Made by a program: the position numbers and the translations under genes | Notes under the pieces: generated by a model | Told to the model about the DNA's origin: nothing | Seen by the model: the letters and a program-made list of their open reading frames with translations, nothing else | The model's database searches: none | Assembly: GCF_900187385.1 (NCBI RefSeq) | Contig: NZ_FYEY01000001.1 | Span: forward strand, 5,022,001-5,086,000 | DNA: 64,000 nucleotides | Direction of reading: 5' to 3' | From: Streptomyces sp. 2114.4 | GTDB lineage: Bacteria > Actinomycetota > Actinomycetes > Streptomycetales > Streptomycetaceae | Shown: in pieces, positions 25,793-35,269 of the stretch | Layout: each line of letters starts with the position of its first letter | Numbering within the stretch: position 1 is the first letter of the stretch

Positions 25793-26236
25793 GCCTGCGC
25801 CCCGGCCCACCGGCCAGCGTAGACGCCGGACGATTCAACTGACCGGTGAACTGCGCCGTTGTGCAGCGCCGTTGAAGGTCGTGCGGTACCGGCTCACGGA
25901 AAAAGGCCGCGCGCTGATCGTGCGTCACCCGTACCGACACCCGTCACCGCCGCGCCCCGCAGCGCGCGCCGCGGGGCGCCGTGCGAGCCGCTGGGCGCTG
26001 CGCCATTCAGGGCAAATGCGCGTGACGGCTATGGCGCGGCGTCATGATCCGCGCGCCTACTGGTGCTATCGACCGGCGGGTTGCCAGCCTGGCGGAGGAC
26101 ATCGGTACGCAGATGCGGATCTCCGTCGGCAGTAATTACCGAGCCTGCCCCCAGGTTGATGCCCACTTCCCGCAGAGTGTCATGCGCTACGGGGAGCTGA
26201 ACGGCCCGCCAACATCACTATCCGGAGGGCCATTTC
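25793..26236. other. Intergenic stretch with possible regulator remnant
   Basis: Together with the G-rich repeat this makes about 585 bases without a convincing gene. A short plus-strand frame near 25872-25930 reads KVVRYRLTEKGRALIVR, like the wing of an HxlR or MarR regulator, but it has no preceding helices and decays into low-complexity Pro/Arg. A good CCGGAGG ribosome site for the Ig-repeat gene is at the right edge. Confidence 0.3.
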
Positions 26237-29200
26237 ATGGCACCCACCTTCACCTTGGCATCCGCGTCACCCAATCCAGCAGTCTTCGGACAACCGGTCA
26301 CCCTGACCGCCACTGTCATCCCGCTGGGGCTCGGGACACCCACCGGCACGGTCACCTTCGTCGTGACCGGCGGGCCCACCGTGACGGGCACCCTCGTGGG
26401 TGGCACCGCGACCGTCACCGTCAGCGGAATCAGCGTCGGCTTTCATACCATCACCGCGACTTACAACGGCAGCGCTCAATTCTCACCGTCCAGCGGCCTG
26501 GCCTCCGTAACGGTGATCAAGGCGTCGACGACGACGACCGTCACCTCGTCCCCCGACCCGTCGACCTTCGGGCAGCCGGTGTCCATCACCGCCACCGTCG
26601 CGCCGGTCGCGCCCGGGGCGGGCACCCCGACCGGCACGGTCACCTTCGTCATCGGCGGCGGTGGGGGCGGCACCCTGACGGGCACGCTCTCGGGCGGCAC
26701 CGCAACCGTCACCACCAGCAGTCTCAGCGTCGGCACCCATGCCATCACCGCGACCTACAACGGCAATGCCCAATTCAATCCGTCCTCCGGTACCGACACA
26801 CAAACGGTGCAGGCGACCCTGCTGCCGACGACCACCACGGTCACCTCGTCCCCCGACCCGTCGGTCTTCGGGCAGGCCGTGACCTTCACCGCGACCGTCG
26901 CCCCCGTGCCGCCCGGTTCGGGTACCCCGACCGGCACGGTGACCTTCGTCATCTCCGGTGGCCCGACGCTGACCGCCACGCTCTCGGGCGGCACGGCGAG
27001 CGTCACGACCAGCAGTCTCAGCGTCGGTTCCCATACCGTCACGGCCATCTACAGCGGCAGCGGCACCTTCGCCGGGTCGAGCGGCACGGACACCCAGACC
27101 GTCAACAAGGCGTCCACGACGACCACGGTCACGTCCGCGCCCGATCCGTCGGCGGTCGGCCAGCCGGTGACGTTCACGGCGACGGTGGCCCCGGTCGCGC
27201 CGGGCGCGGGAACGCCGACGGGCACCGTCATCTTCGTGATCAGTGGCGGCCCGACGCTGACCGGCACGCTCTCCGGCGGCACGGCGAGCGTCACCACCAG
27301 CGCGCTGTCCGCCGGTACGCACACGGTGACTGCGACCTACAGCGGCGACGGCAACTTCAACACCTCCAGCGGCACGGACACCCACACGGTGGGGCAGGCG
27401 GCGACGACCACGGTGGTCACCTCGTCGCCGGACCCGTCGGTCGTCGGTCAGCCGGTGACCTTTACGGCGACGGTGGCTCCGGTTTCGCCGGGTGCGGGGA
27501 CGCCGACGGGCACGGTCACGTTTGTGATCAGTGGTGGCCCGACGCTGACCGGCACGTTGTCCGGGGGCACGGCGAGCGTGACCACCAGCGCGCTGTCTGC
27601 TGGTACGCACACGGTCACGGCGACGTACAGCGGTGACGCCAGCTTCACGGGCTCGGTCGGTACGGACACCCAGACCGTCAACCAGGCCTCGACGACCACC
27701 ACGGTCACGTCCGCGCCCGATCCGTCGGTCGTCGGTCAGCCGGTGACCTTTACGGCGACGGTGGCGCCGGTTTCGCCGGGTGCGGGGACGCCGACGGGCA
27801 CGGTTACGTTCGTGATCAGTGGTGGCCCGACGCTGACCGGCACGTTGTCCGGGGGCACGGCGAGCGTGACCACCAGCGCGCTGTCCGCCGGTACGCACAC
27901 GGTCACGGCGACGTACAGCGGTGACGCCAGCTTCACGGGCTCGGTCGGTACGGACACCCAGACCGTCAACCAGGCGTCCACGACGACCACGGTCACCTCC
28001 TTCCCCGACCCCTCCGTGACGGGGCAGACGGTCAACTTCACCGCCTTCGTCGGGCCGGTCTTCCCCGGCGGCGGGGTGCCGACCGGGACGGTCAGCTTCG
28101 TCATCACCAACGGCGTCACGACCGTGAGCCTCAGCGGCACCCTCGACGGCGCCGGCGTCACCACGGTCAGCACCAACGGCCTGGTCACGGCGGGCGTTTA
28201 CACCGTCACCGCGACCTACAGCGGCGACGCGAACCACACCGGCTCCAGCGACACCGACACCCAGACCGTCATCCAGGCGGCGACCACCACCACGGTCACG
28301 TCCTCACCGGACCCGTCGGTCGTCGGTCAGCCGGTGACGTTCACGGCGACGGTGGCTCCAGTCGCGCCGGGTGCGGGGACGCCGACGGGCACGGTCACGT
28401 TCGTGATCAGTGGTGGCCCGACGCTGACCGGCACGTTGTCCGGGGGCACGGCGAGCGTGACCACCAGCGCGCTGTCTGCCGGTACGCACACGGTCACGGC
28501 GACGTACAGCGGTGACGCCAACTTCGCCGGCTCGGTCGGTACGGACACCCAGACCGTCAACCAGGCGTCCACGACCACCACGGTGACCTCGTCGCCGGAC
28601 CCGTCGGTCGTCGGTCAGCCGGTGACCTTTACGGCGACGGTGGCTCCGGTTTCGCCGGGTGCGGGGACGCCGACGGGCACGGTCACGTTTGTGATCAGTG
28701 GTGGCCCGACGCTGACCGGCACGTTGTCCGGGGGCACGGCGAGCGTCACGACGAGTGCCCTGAGCGCCGGCAGCCACACGGTCACGGCGACGTACAGCGG
28801 TGACGCCAACTTCACGGGCTCGGTCGGTACGGACACCCAGACGGTCAATCAGGCCTCGACGACGACCACGGTCACGTCCGCGCCCGATCCGTCCGTGGTC
28901 GGCGCGCCGGTGACGTTCACGGCGACGGTGGCTCCGGTCGCTCCGGGCGCGGGGACGCCGACCGGCACGGTGACGTTCGTGGCGACGGACGGCGTGACCA
29001 CGGTGACGCTGACCGGCACGCTGAGCGGCGGTACGACCAGCGTGACCACAAGTGGGCTGGTGACCGCGGGCGTTTACACGGTCACGGCCACGTACAGCGG
29101 TGACGCCGGCTTCACGGGTTCGGTCGGTTCGGACACCCAGACGGTCGGCCAGGCGTCGACGACCACCACGGTTACGTCGTCGCCGGACCCGTCGGTCTTC

Positions 29201-31819
29201 GGGCAGCCGGTGACGTTCACGGCGACGGTGGCTCCGGTGGCGCCGGGTGCGGGTACGCCGACGGGCACGGTCACGTTCGTCATCAGCGGCGGCCCCACGC
29301 TGACCGGCACCTTGTCCGGGGGCACGGCGAGCGTCACCACCAGCGCCTTGAGCGTCGGGACGCACACGGTCACGGCGACGTACAGCGGTGACGCCAACTT
29401 CACCTCCTCCAGCGGCACCGACACCCAGACGGTGACCCAGGCGGCGACGACGACCACGGTCACGTCCTCGCCCGATCCGTCGGTCGTGGGCCAGTCGGTG
29501 ACCTTTACGGCGACGGTGGCGCCGGTCGCGCCCGGTGCGGGGACGCCGACGGGCACGGTGGTGTTCGTGGCCACGGACGGGGTCACCACGGTGACGCTGA
29601 CCGGCACCCTCAGCGGGGGCACCACCAGCGTCACCACCAACGGTCTGGTGACCGCGGGCGCGTACGTGGTCACGGCGACGTACAGCGGTGACGCCAACTT
29701 CACGGGCTCGGTCGGTACGGACACCCAGACGGTCGGTCAGGCCTCGACGACGACAACGGTCACGTCGTCGCCGGATCCGTCAGTCGTCGGGCAGCCGGTG
29801 ACCTTCACGGCGACGGTCGCACCGGTTGCGCCAGGGACAGGTACGCCGACCGGCACGGTGACCTTCGTGGCGACGGACGGGGTCACCACGGTGACGCTGA
29901 CCGGCACGCTCAGCGGTGGCACGACCAGCGTGACCACAAGTGGGCTGGTGACGGCGGGCGTTTACACGGTCACGGCGACGTACAGCGGTGACGCCAATTT
30001 CACCTCCTCCAGCGGCACGGACACCCAGACGGTCGGTCAGGCGGCGACGACCACTACGGTCTCGTCGACGCCGGACCCCTCCGTAGTGGGTCAGTTGGTG
30101 ACCTTCACGGCCACCGTGGCTCCGGTTGCGCCGGGTGCGGGTACGCCGACGGGCACGGTGGTGTTCGTGGCGACGGACGGGGTGACCACGGTGACGCTGA
30201 CCGGCACGCTCAGCGGTGGCACCACCAGCGTCAGCACCAATGGGCTGGTGACGGCGGGCGTTTACACGGTCACGGCGACGTACAGCGGTGACGCCAATTT
30301 CACCTCCTCCAGCGGCACGGACACCCAGACGGTCGGTCAGGCGGCGACGACCACTACGGTCTCGTCGACGCCGGACCCCTCCGTAGTGGGTCAGTTGGTG
30401 ACCTTCACGGCCACCGTGGCGCCGGTCGCTCCGGGCGCGGGTACGCCGACGGGCACGGTGGTGTTCGTGGCGACGGACGGGGTCACCACGGTGACGCTGA
30501 CCGGGACCCTGAGCGGTGGCACGGCCAGCGTCAGCACCACTGGCCTGGTGACCGCGGGCGTGTACTCCGTCACGGCGACCTACAGCGGTGACGCCAACTT
30601 CAACGGCTCGGCCGGTACGGACACCCAGACGGTGACCCAGGCCTCGACGACCACCACGGTCTCGTCGTCGCCCGATCCGTCGGTCGTGGGCCAGTCGGTG
30701 ACCTTCACGGCGACGGTGGCGCCGGTCGCGCCCGGTGCGGGTACGCCGACGGGCACGGTGGTGTTCGTGGCGACGGACGGGGTCACCACGGTGACGCTGA
30801 CCGGCACGCTCAGCGGTGGCACCACCAGCGTGACCACCAACGGCTTGGTGACCGCGGGCGCGTACACGGTCACCGCGACCTACAGCGGTGACGCCAACTT
30901 CACCGGCTCCAGCGGCACCGACACCCAGACGGTGACGCAGGCATCGACCACCACCACGGTGGCCTCGTCGCCCGACCCGTCCGTGGTCGGTGAGTCGGTG
31001 ACCTTCACGGCCACCGTGGCACCGGTCGCACCGGGTGCGGGTACGCCGACGGGCACGGTCACCTTCGTCATCACCGGCGGTCCGACGCTGACCGGCACCC
31101 TCTCCGGAGGGACCACCAGCGTCACGACCAGCGCGCTGAACGCGGGTACGTTCCCGGTCACCGCGACGTACAGCGGTGACGCCAATTTCACCTCCTCCAG
31201 CGGCACGGACACCCAGACGGTCGGCCAGGCGTCGACGACCACCACGGTCACGTCCGCGCCCGACCCGTCGGTCTTCGGGCAGACGGTGACCTTCACCGCC
31301 ACGGTGGCGCCGGTCCCGCCCGGTGCCGGCACGGTGACCGGCTCGGTCGTCTTCGTCATCGACGGTGGTGGGGGCGGCACGCTGACCGGCACCGTCTCCG
31401 GCGGCGTCGCGACCGTCACCACCAGCACGCTCGACGCCGGCGTCCACAACGTCACCGCGACCTACAGCGGCGACGTCAACTTCACCGGCTCCAGCGGTAC
31501 GGACACCCAGACCGTCAGCCAGGCATCCACGACCACCACGGCCACCTCGTTCCCCGACCCCTCCAACTCCGGTGACACGGTCGCGATCCTCGCGTTCGTC
31601 TCCGCGGTGGCGCCGGGCAGCGGCGTCCCGACCGGGACGGTCAACTTCACCGTCACCGACGGTGTGACCACCATCAGCCTCACCGGCACGCTCGACGGCT
31701 CCGGTGTCGCCGCGGTCAGCACCGCGCTGACCACCGGCGTCTACATCATCACGGCGGTCTACGCCGGTGACACTAACTTCACCGGCTCCAGCGACACCGA
31801 CACCCAGACCGTCCTCTAG
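26237..31819 (+). CDS. Giant protein of 19 tandem Ig-like domains
   Basis: A 1860-aa protein with a clear ribosome site (CCGGAGG) before ATG 26237. It consists almost entirely of about 19 bacterial Ig-like (Big_3-type) domains of 90-100 residues. Each opens with TTTTVTSSPDPSVVGQPVTFTATV or similar, has APGAGTPTGTVTF in the middle, and ends with TATYSGDANFTGSSGTDTQTV. Two subtypes alternate: an ISGGPTL type of about 95 residues and an ATDGVTTV type of about 100. There is no signal peptide, membrane helix, LPxTG or catalytic domain; residue 2 onward is already Ig-like. Such arrays usually serve as extracellular stalks or adhesins, so the export route is unclear. Confidence 0.9.
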   Translation: MAPTFTLASASPNPAVFGQPVTLTATVIPLGLGTPTGTVTFVVTGGPTVTGTLVGGTATVTVSGISVGFHTITATYNGSAQFSPSSGLASVTVIKASTTTTVTSSPDPSTFGQPVSITATVAPVAPGAGTPTGTVTFVIGGGGGGTLTGTLSGGTATVTTSSLSVGTHAITATYNGNAQFNPSSGTDTQTVQATLLPTTTTVTSSPDPSVFGQAVTFTATVAPVPPGSGTPTGTVTFVISGGPTLTATLSGGTASVTTSSLSVGSHTVTAIYSGSGTFAGSSGTDTQTVNKASTTTTVTSAPDPSAVGQPVTFTATVAPVAPGAGTPTGTVIFVISGGPTLTGTLSGGTASVTTSALSAGTHTVTATYSGDGNFNTSSGTDTHTVGQAATTTVVTSSPDPSVVGQPVTFTATVAPVSPGAGTPTGTVTFVISGGPTLTGTLSGGTASVTTSALSAGTHTVTATYSGDASFTGSVGTDTQTVNQASTTTTVTSAPDPSVVGQPVTFTATVAPVSPGAGTPTGTVTFVISGGPTLTGTLSGGTASVTTSALSAGTHTVTATYSGDASFTGSVGTDTQTVNQASTTTTVTSFPDPSVTGQTVNFTAFVGPVFPGGGVPTGTVSFVITNGVTTVSLSGTLDGAGVTTVSTNGLVTAGVYTVTATYSGDANHTGSSDTDTQTVIQAATTTTVTSSPDPSVVGQPVTFTATVAPVAPGAGTPTGTVTFVISGGPTLTGTLSGGTASVTTSALSAGTHTVTATYSGDANFAGSVGTDTQTVNQASTTTTVTSSPDPSVVGQPVTFTATVAPVSPGAGTPTGTVTFVISGGPTLTGTLSGGTASVTTSALSAGSHTVTATYSGDANFTGSVGTDTQTVNQASTTTTVTSAPDPSVVGAPVTFTATVAPVAPGAGTPTGTVTFVATDGVTTVTLTGTLSGGTTSVTTSGLVTAGVYTVTATYSGDAGFTGSVGSDTQTVGQASTTTTVTSSPDPSVFGQPVTFTATVAPVAPGAGTPTGTVTFVISGGPTLTGTLSGGTASVTTSALSVGTHTVTATYSGDANFTSSSGTDTQTVTQAATTTTVTSSPDPSVVGQSVTFTATVAPVAPGAGTPTGTVVFVATDGVTTVTLTGTLSGGTTSVTTNGLVTAGAYVVTATYSGDANFTGSVGTDTQTVGQASTTTTVTSSPDPSVVGQPVTFTATVAPVAPGTGTPTGTVTFVATDGVTTVTLTGTLSGGTTSVTTSGLVTAGVYTVTATYSGDANFTSSSGTDTQTVGQAATTTTVSSTPDPSVVGQLVTFTATVAPVAPGAGTPTGTVVFVATDGVTTVTLTGTLSGGTTSVSTNGLVTAGVYTVTATYSGDANFTSSSGTDTQTVGQAATTTTVSSTPDPSVVGQLVTFTATVAPVAPGAGTPTGTVVFVATDGVTTVTLTGTLSGGTASVSTTGLVTAGVYSVTATYSGDANFNGSAGTDTQTVTQASTTTTVSSSPDPSVVGQSVTFTATVAPVAPGAGTPTGTVVFVATDGVTTVTLTGTLSGGTTSVTTNGLVTAGAYTVTATYSGDANFTGSSGTDTQTVTQASTTTTVASSPDPSVVGESVTFTATVAPVAPGAGTPTGTVTFVITGGPTLTGTLSGGTTSVTTSALNAGTFPVTATYSGDANFTSSSGTDTQTVGQASTTTTVTSAPDPSVFGQTVTFTATVAPVPPGAGTVTGSVVFVIDGGGGGTLTGTVSGGVATVTTSTLDAGVHNVTATYSGDVNFTGSSGTDTQTVSQASTTTTATSFPDPSNSGDTVAILAFVSAVAPGSGVPTGTVNFTVTDGVTTISLTGTLDGSGVAAVSTALTTGVYIITAVYAGDTNFTGSSDTDTQTVL

Positions 31820-31867
31820 GGCCCCTGACCCTCCGTCTCCTACCGCAGGACCCGCACAACCAACAGT

Positions 31868-31898
31868 GCCGGGCCGTCCTCCCCGAGGGCGGCCCGGC
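31868..31898 (+). terminator. Terminator after Ig-repeat gene
   Basis: A perfect 9-bp stem GCCGGGCCG with extra inner pairing CCT/AGG, 49 bases after the stop codon. No U tract follows. Confidence 0.7.
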
Positions 31899-32061
31899 CG
31901 CCCGTGTGCGCGTCCGCCGCCGCACCCCGCCTCCCGCCTTGCGGCGGCCCCACGGGTGCCGTCTACGCTGGCTCCGCTCCAACAGATGTTCCGGAGATCC
32001 AGATGCTGCAGGTCATGCAGAGGTTCCGGACGTTCCAAGTGTTCACGGGGGAAGGCAGAAC

Positions 32062-32481
32062 ATGGCAGAGAAGGCACGTCGGCGGCTGCGGTCGAGCACG
32101 GTGATACTGGGCGGGATGGGGGCCCTGGCCGCCGCACTGACGTCCTGCGGCTCCGAGCCCGACAAGCGCTGTGTGGACCGCAACAGCTACGACACCCTCA
32201 AGGGCTACCGCATCGTCGACTCCAAGAACTGCTCGGCAGGCGGCAGTTCGTCGTCCGGAAACAGCGGCAGCACGAGCACCGGAAGCGGCAAATACGGCAA
32301 GACCGGCCGAGGCGGCGGCGCGGCCAAGACGCCCGTCGACGGCCAGTGGTACTACGACCCCGACAACGCCGGCGGCAAGTACGCCGACGAGGGCACCTTC
32401 AGCAAGACCACGGCCGTCAACCGGGGCGGTTTCGGCTGCTCCGGATCGGGCGGCGGCCGGCATGGTTCCTTCGGCGGCTGA
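32062..32481 (+). CDS. YgiB-like (DUF1190-type) lipoprotein
   Basis: A 139-aa protein. ATG at 32062 follows GGGGGAAGG. An Arg-rich start, hydrophobic core and ALTSC lipobox (Cys about residue 29) predict a membrane-anchored lipoprotein. The mature part is Gly/Ser-rich. The end, TTAVNRGGFGCSGSGG then a SFGG tail, closely resembles the C-terminal TTTVTRGGFG signature of enterobacterial YgiB/DUF1190 lipoproteins. The adjacent gene encodes a YgiC-like ligase, the same pairing as ygiB-ygiC. Function in either lineage is uncertain. Confidence 0.65.
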   Translation: MAEKARRRLRSSTVILGGMGALAAALTSCGSEPDKRCVDRNSYDTLKGYRIVDSKNCSAGGSSSSGNSGSTSTGSGKYGKTGRGGGAAKTPVDGQWYYDPDNAGGKYADEGTFSKTTAVNRGGFGCSGSGGGRHGSFGG

Positions 32482-32496
32482 GCGGGCCCGGACGGC

Positions 32497-33687
32497 ATGG
32501 AACGCCACACCATCGAGCCCCGCCCCGGCTGGCAGCAGACCGTCGAGGCGCAGGGCCTGATCTACCCGCTGACCCGTTACCCGGACGACTCGCTGCGCCC
32601 GTACTGGGACGAGAGCGCCTACTACTCCTTCACCCTCCCCGAGGTCGAGGCCCTGGAGGACGTCGTCGAGGAGCTGCACGGCATGTGCCTGGCCGCGGCC
32701 GACCACCTCGTCGAGCAGGACCGCCTCGCCGACCTCGGCATCGAGGACCCGCGGCTGGCGCGCCTGGTCGCCGAGTCCTGGCGGCGGCGGGATGAACTGC
32801 CCTCACTCTACGGGCGGTTCGATCTGCACTACGACGGCAGCGGCCCGGCCAAGATGCTGGAGTACAACGCCGATACGCCGACCTCGCTGGTCGAGGCGGC
32901 CAGCCCGCAGTGGTTCTGGATGGAGGAACGCTTCCCCGGCGCCGACCAGTGGAATTCGCTGCACGAGCGGCTGGTGGCGGCCTGGAAGCGGCAGGCCCCG
33001 CTGCTGCCGCCGGGTGCGCCGGTGCACTTCGCGCACTCGGCGGGTGACGAGCTGGGCGAGGATCTGATGACCGTCGCCTATCTGGAGGAGACGGCGCAGC
33101 AGGCGGGCCTGGAAACGGTTGCCGTCTCGATGGAGGACATCGGCTGGGACCGGCTGTCGGGCCGCTTCGTCGACCAGCGGCTGCGCTTCATGCGGGCCTG
33201 CTTCAAGCTCTACCCGTGGGAGTGGCTGGCCACCGACGACTTCGGCCCGTTCGTCCTGGACACCCTCGACAACGGCGGCGGTACGGGCTCCACCCTCTGG
33301 ATCGAGCCCGCCTGGAAGATGTTGCTCTCCAACAAGGCGCTGCTGGCGATCCTGTGGGAGCTGTACCCGGGGCATCCTAATCTGCTGCCCGCCTACCTCG
33401 ACGGGCCGCGCGAGCTGGCGCACACCCGTGGTTACGCCGCCAAGCCGCTGCTCGGCCGGGAGGGCGCCGGTGTCACCCTGCACGAACCGGGCGCCGAGCC
33501 GGTACCAAGGGGGCCCGAAGACGCCTGCTGCTACCAGGAGTTGGCACCGCTGCCGGACTTCGACGGCAACCGGGTCGTCCTCGGCGCCTGGGTCGTCGAG
33601 GACGAGTCGGCGGGGCTCGGCATCCGGGAGTCTGCGGGGCCGGTCACCGACGAGTACGCGCGGTTCTTGCCGCATGTGATCCGCTGA
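32497..33687 (+). CDS. Glutathionylspermidine synthase-like ATP-grasp protein (YgiC type)
   Basis: A 396-aa protein of the GSP-synthase C-terminal family. Typical pieces are YPDDSLRPYWDESAYYSFTLPEVEALE near the start, LHYDGSGPAKMLEYNADTPTSLVEA (about residues 108-132), WKMLLSNKALLAILWELYPGHPNLLPAY (about 270-300), AKPLLGREGAGVTLHE and ACCYQELAPLPDFDGNRVVLGAWVV. The N-terminal amidase domain of true Gsp is absent. It starts 15 bases after the YgiB-like gene, so they form an operon. It probably ligates an amine to a peptide or other carboxylate; actinomycetes lack glutathione, so the acceptor must differ. Confidence 0.88.
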   Translation: MERHTIEPRPGWQQTVEAQGLIYPLTRYPDDSLRPYWDESAYYSFTLPEVEALEDVVEELHGMCLAAADHLVEQDRLADLGIEDPRLARLVAESWRRRDELPSLYGRFDLHYDGSGPAKMLEYNADTPTSLVEAASPQWFWMEERFPGADQWNSLHERLVAAWKRQAPLLPPGAPVHFAHSAGDELGEDLMTVAYLEETAQQAGLETVAVSMEDIGWDRLSGRFVDQRLRFMRACFKLYPWEWLATDDFGPFVLDTLDNGGGTGSTLWIEPAWKMLLSNKALLAILWELYPGHPNLLPAYLDGPRELAHTRGYAAKPLLGREGAGVTLHEPGAEPVPRGPEDACCYQELAPLPDFDGNRVVLGAWVVEDESAGLGIRESAGPVTDEYARFLPHVIR

Positions 33688-33787
33688 GGCGGCGGCCCGG
33701 CGCGGCGGGGACGCCGGGTGGGCGGCCGGCGCGGCGCGGGGGCCCCGGACGGGCAAGCCGACGGCGGTCGGCGACCGGCGCGTGCCG

Positions 33788-35128
33788 CTATGCGTCACGG
33801 TCATGGCCGCGGTACTGCTGTGCGGCGGCGGCCATCCTGCGCTTGAGCGGGGGCAGGTGGTTGACCACCCGCATACCGGTACGCATCCCGGCCAGCACCG
33901 CGCGACCGAGGACCGGCTTGTGGACCGGATCGCTTCCCCGCATCTGCGCCAGGGACTTCCTGACCGCCTCGAAGCCGTAGTCGATCATCTGCGTCTCGTA
34001 GTCGCGGATCGCCGGTATCAGCGGCACTTCGCGGTCACGGACCGAGACCAGCTTGGCGCACAGCAGCTCGGCGTCGCGCAACGCGGTGTTCGCGCCCACC
34101 CCGCGGCCCGGCGTCATGGTGTGGATGGCGTCGCCGATCAGGGTGATGTTGCTGGTGGGCCACTGCTCGACCGGGGCCGAGGTGCGGATGTTGAGGGGGA
34201 AGCAGGTGGACGGGTCGGCCAGCTCGGCCAGTGTGCGCAGCCGGACGTCCCAGTTGCGGGTGAGCTCGACCGTGAGGTCGTGCAGCTGCCGGCCGTTCAT
34301 CCGGAGGACGTCGGCGGGCAGGTTCCGTGCCGCGCCGCCGAAGCCCAGCATGATGTAGTCGCGGGTGTTGTCGAACTGCAGGCCGGGCCAGGCGTCGAGC
34401 AGTTCGGTGTCACTCGCGCCGATGCCCTGGCGGGGCCGGCCCCGCTCGTCCCACGGGAACTGCATGACGTGGATGACCAGCGAGTATCCGCCGGGCGCGA
34501 GGAACATGTTGACACCGTCGATGACCTGCGGGGTCAGCAGTGTGCGGGTCTCCTCGGTGAGGGGCACCTTGCCGGTGATCCCGATCAGGCCGCTGTCCTC
34601 CAAGGGGGCGTGGGGTAAGTACTGGCGGCGGACCCGGGAGTGGGATCCGTCGGCGGCCACCAGCACGTCTCCGGTGGCCGAGGTGCCGTCCTCGAAGTGC
34701 GCGGTGACCGTGCCGTCGGGGTTTTGCTCGTAGCGGGTGAAGACCTTGTCGAAGTGGACCAGCTCCTCCAGCCCGGTCAGCAGGACCTGGCGCAGGGTCA
34801 TCCGGGAAACGGAACGCTCCGCACCCGCCCCGTCCGCACCGGACGTGGCGAAGCCGGTCAGCGAGAGGACTTCCTTGTACTTCTCGGTGAACACGGTGAA
34901 GCGGTCACCGCTGCGCGCGCAGGTCGCCACGAAGGTGTCGAAGAGCCCGGGGGGCAGCAGACGGCTGAGCGCCCGGCTGCCGTCGGGGTCGATGCCCACC
35001 CGGTAGCCCTGGAGCCCGCCGCCGCGCGTGCGGTCGCGTTCGTGGACGGCGCAGCTGATACCGGCCCGCTTCAGGCCGTGCGCCAGGGCCAGCCCGCCGG
35101 TGCCGGCGCCAATGATGATCACGTGCAT
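33788..35128 (-). CDS. FAD-dependent aromatic monooxygenase
   Basis: A 446-aa class-A flavoprotein. ATG at 35128 begins directly at the FAD-binding fold VIIIGAGTGGLALAHGLKRAG. DVLVAADGSHSRVRR near residue 158 is the DG motif contacting FAD and NADPH, and NITLIGDAIHTMTPGRGVGANTALRDAELL near 335 is the GD motif. It is full length. The divergent PadR regulator and the repeats between them suggest induction by a phenolic or antibiotic substrate, as with tetracycline- or rifampicin-modifying relatives; the substrate is not assignable. Confidence 0.9.
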   Translation of the reverse strand: MHVIIIGAGTGGLALAHGLKRAGISCAVHERDRTRGGGLQGYRVGIDPDGSRALSRLLPPGLFDTFVATCARSGDRFTVFTEKYKEVLSLTGFATSGADGAGAERSVSRMTLRQVLLTGLEELVHFDKVFTRYEQNPDGTVTAHFEDGTSATGDVLVAADGSHSRVRRQYLPHAPLEDSGLIGITGKVPLTEETRTLLTPQVIDGVNMFLAPGGYSLVIHVMQFPWDERGRPRQGIGASDTELLDAWPGLQFDNTRDYIMLGFGGAARNLPADVLRMNGRQLHDLTVELTRNWDVRLRTLAELADPSTCFPLNIRTSAPVEQWPTSNITLIGDAIHTMTPGRGVGANTALRDAELLCAKLVSVRDREVPLIPAIRDYETQMIDYGFEAVRKSLAQMRGSDPVHKPVLGRAVLAGMRTGMRVVNHLPPLKRRMAAAAQQYRGHDRDA

Positions 35129-35187
35129 GGATTTTCCGGTTCCTTCCTCAAGAGGAACGGCTGAGGACCGGGATAGTGGCATGGCAT

Positions 35188-35235
35188 CTAGGTGCAGTGC
35201 AACTAATAACGACGTTGCTAGGTGTGATGCGACTA
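35188..35235. promoter_or_regulatory. Twin PadR operator
   Basis: CTAGGTGCAGTGCAACTA (35188-35205) and CTAGGTGTGATGCGACTA (35218-35235) start 30 bases apart, about three helical turns. The first is a near-perfect palindrome (TAGGTGC-AGT-GCAACTA). They occupy the gap between the monooxygenase and the PadR gene. Confidence 0.65.
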
Positions 35236-35269
35236 GTTGTGGTGCCGGTGGTCGGTGTACCGTCGCCCC

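Noticed and set aside
26483..32137. Several long minus-strand open frames opposite the Ig-repeat gene
   Set aside because: They are shadows of the repeated GC-rich coding sequence; products are Arg/Gly/Asp-rich low complexity, with no ribosome sites or domains.
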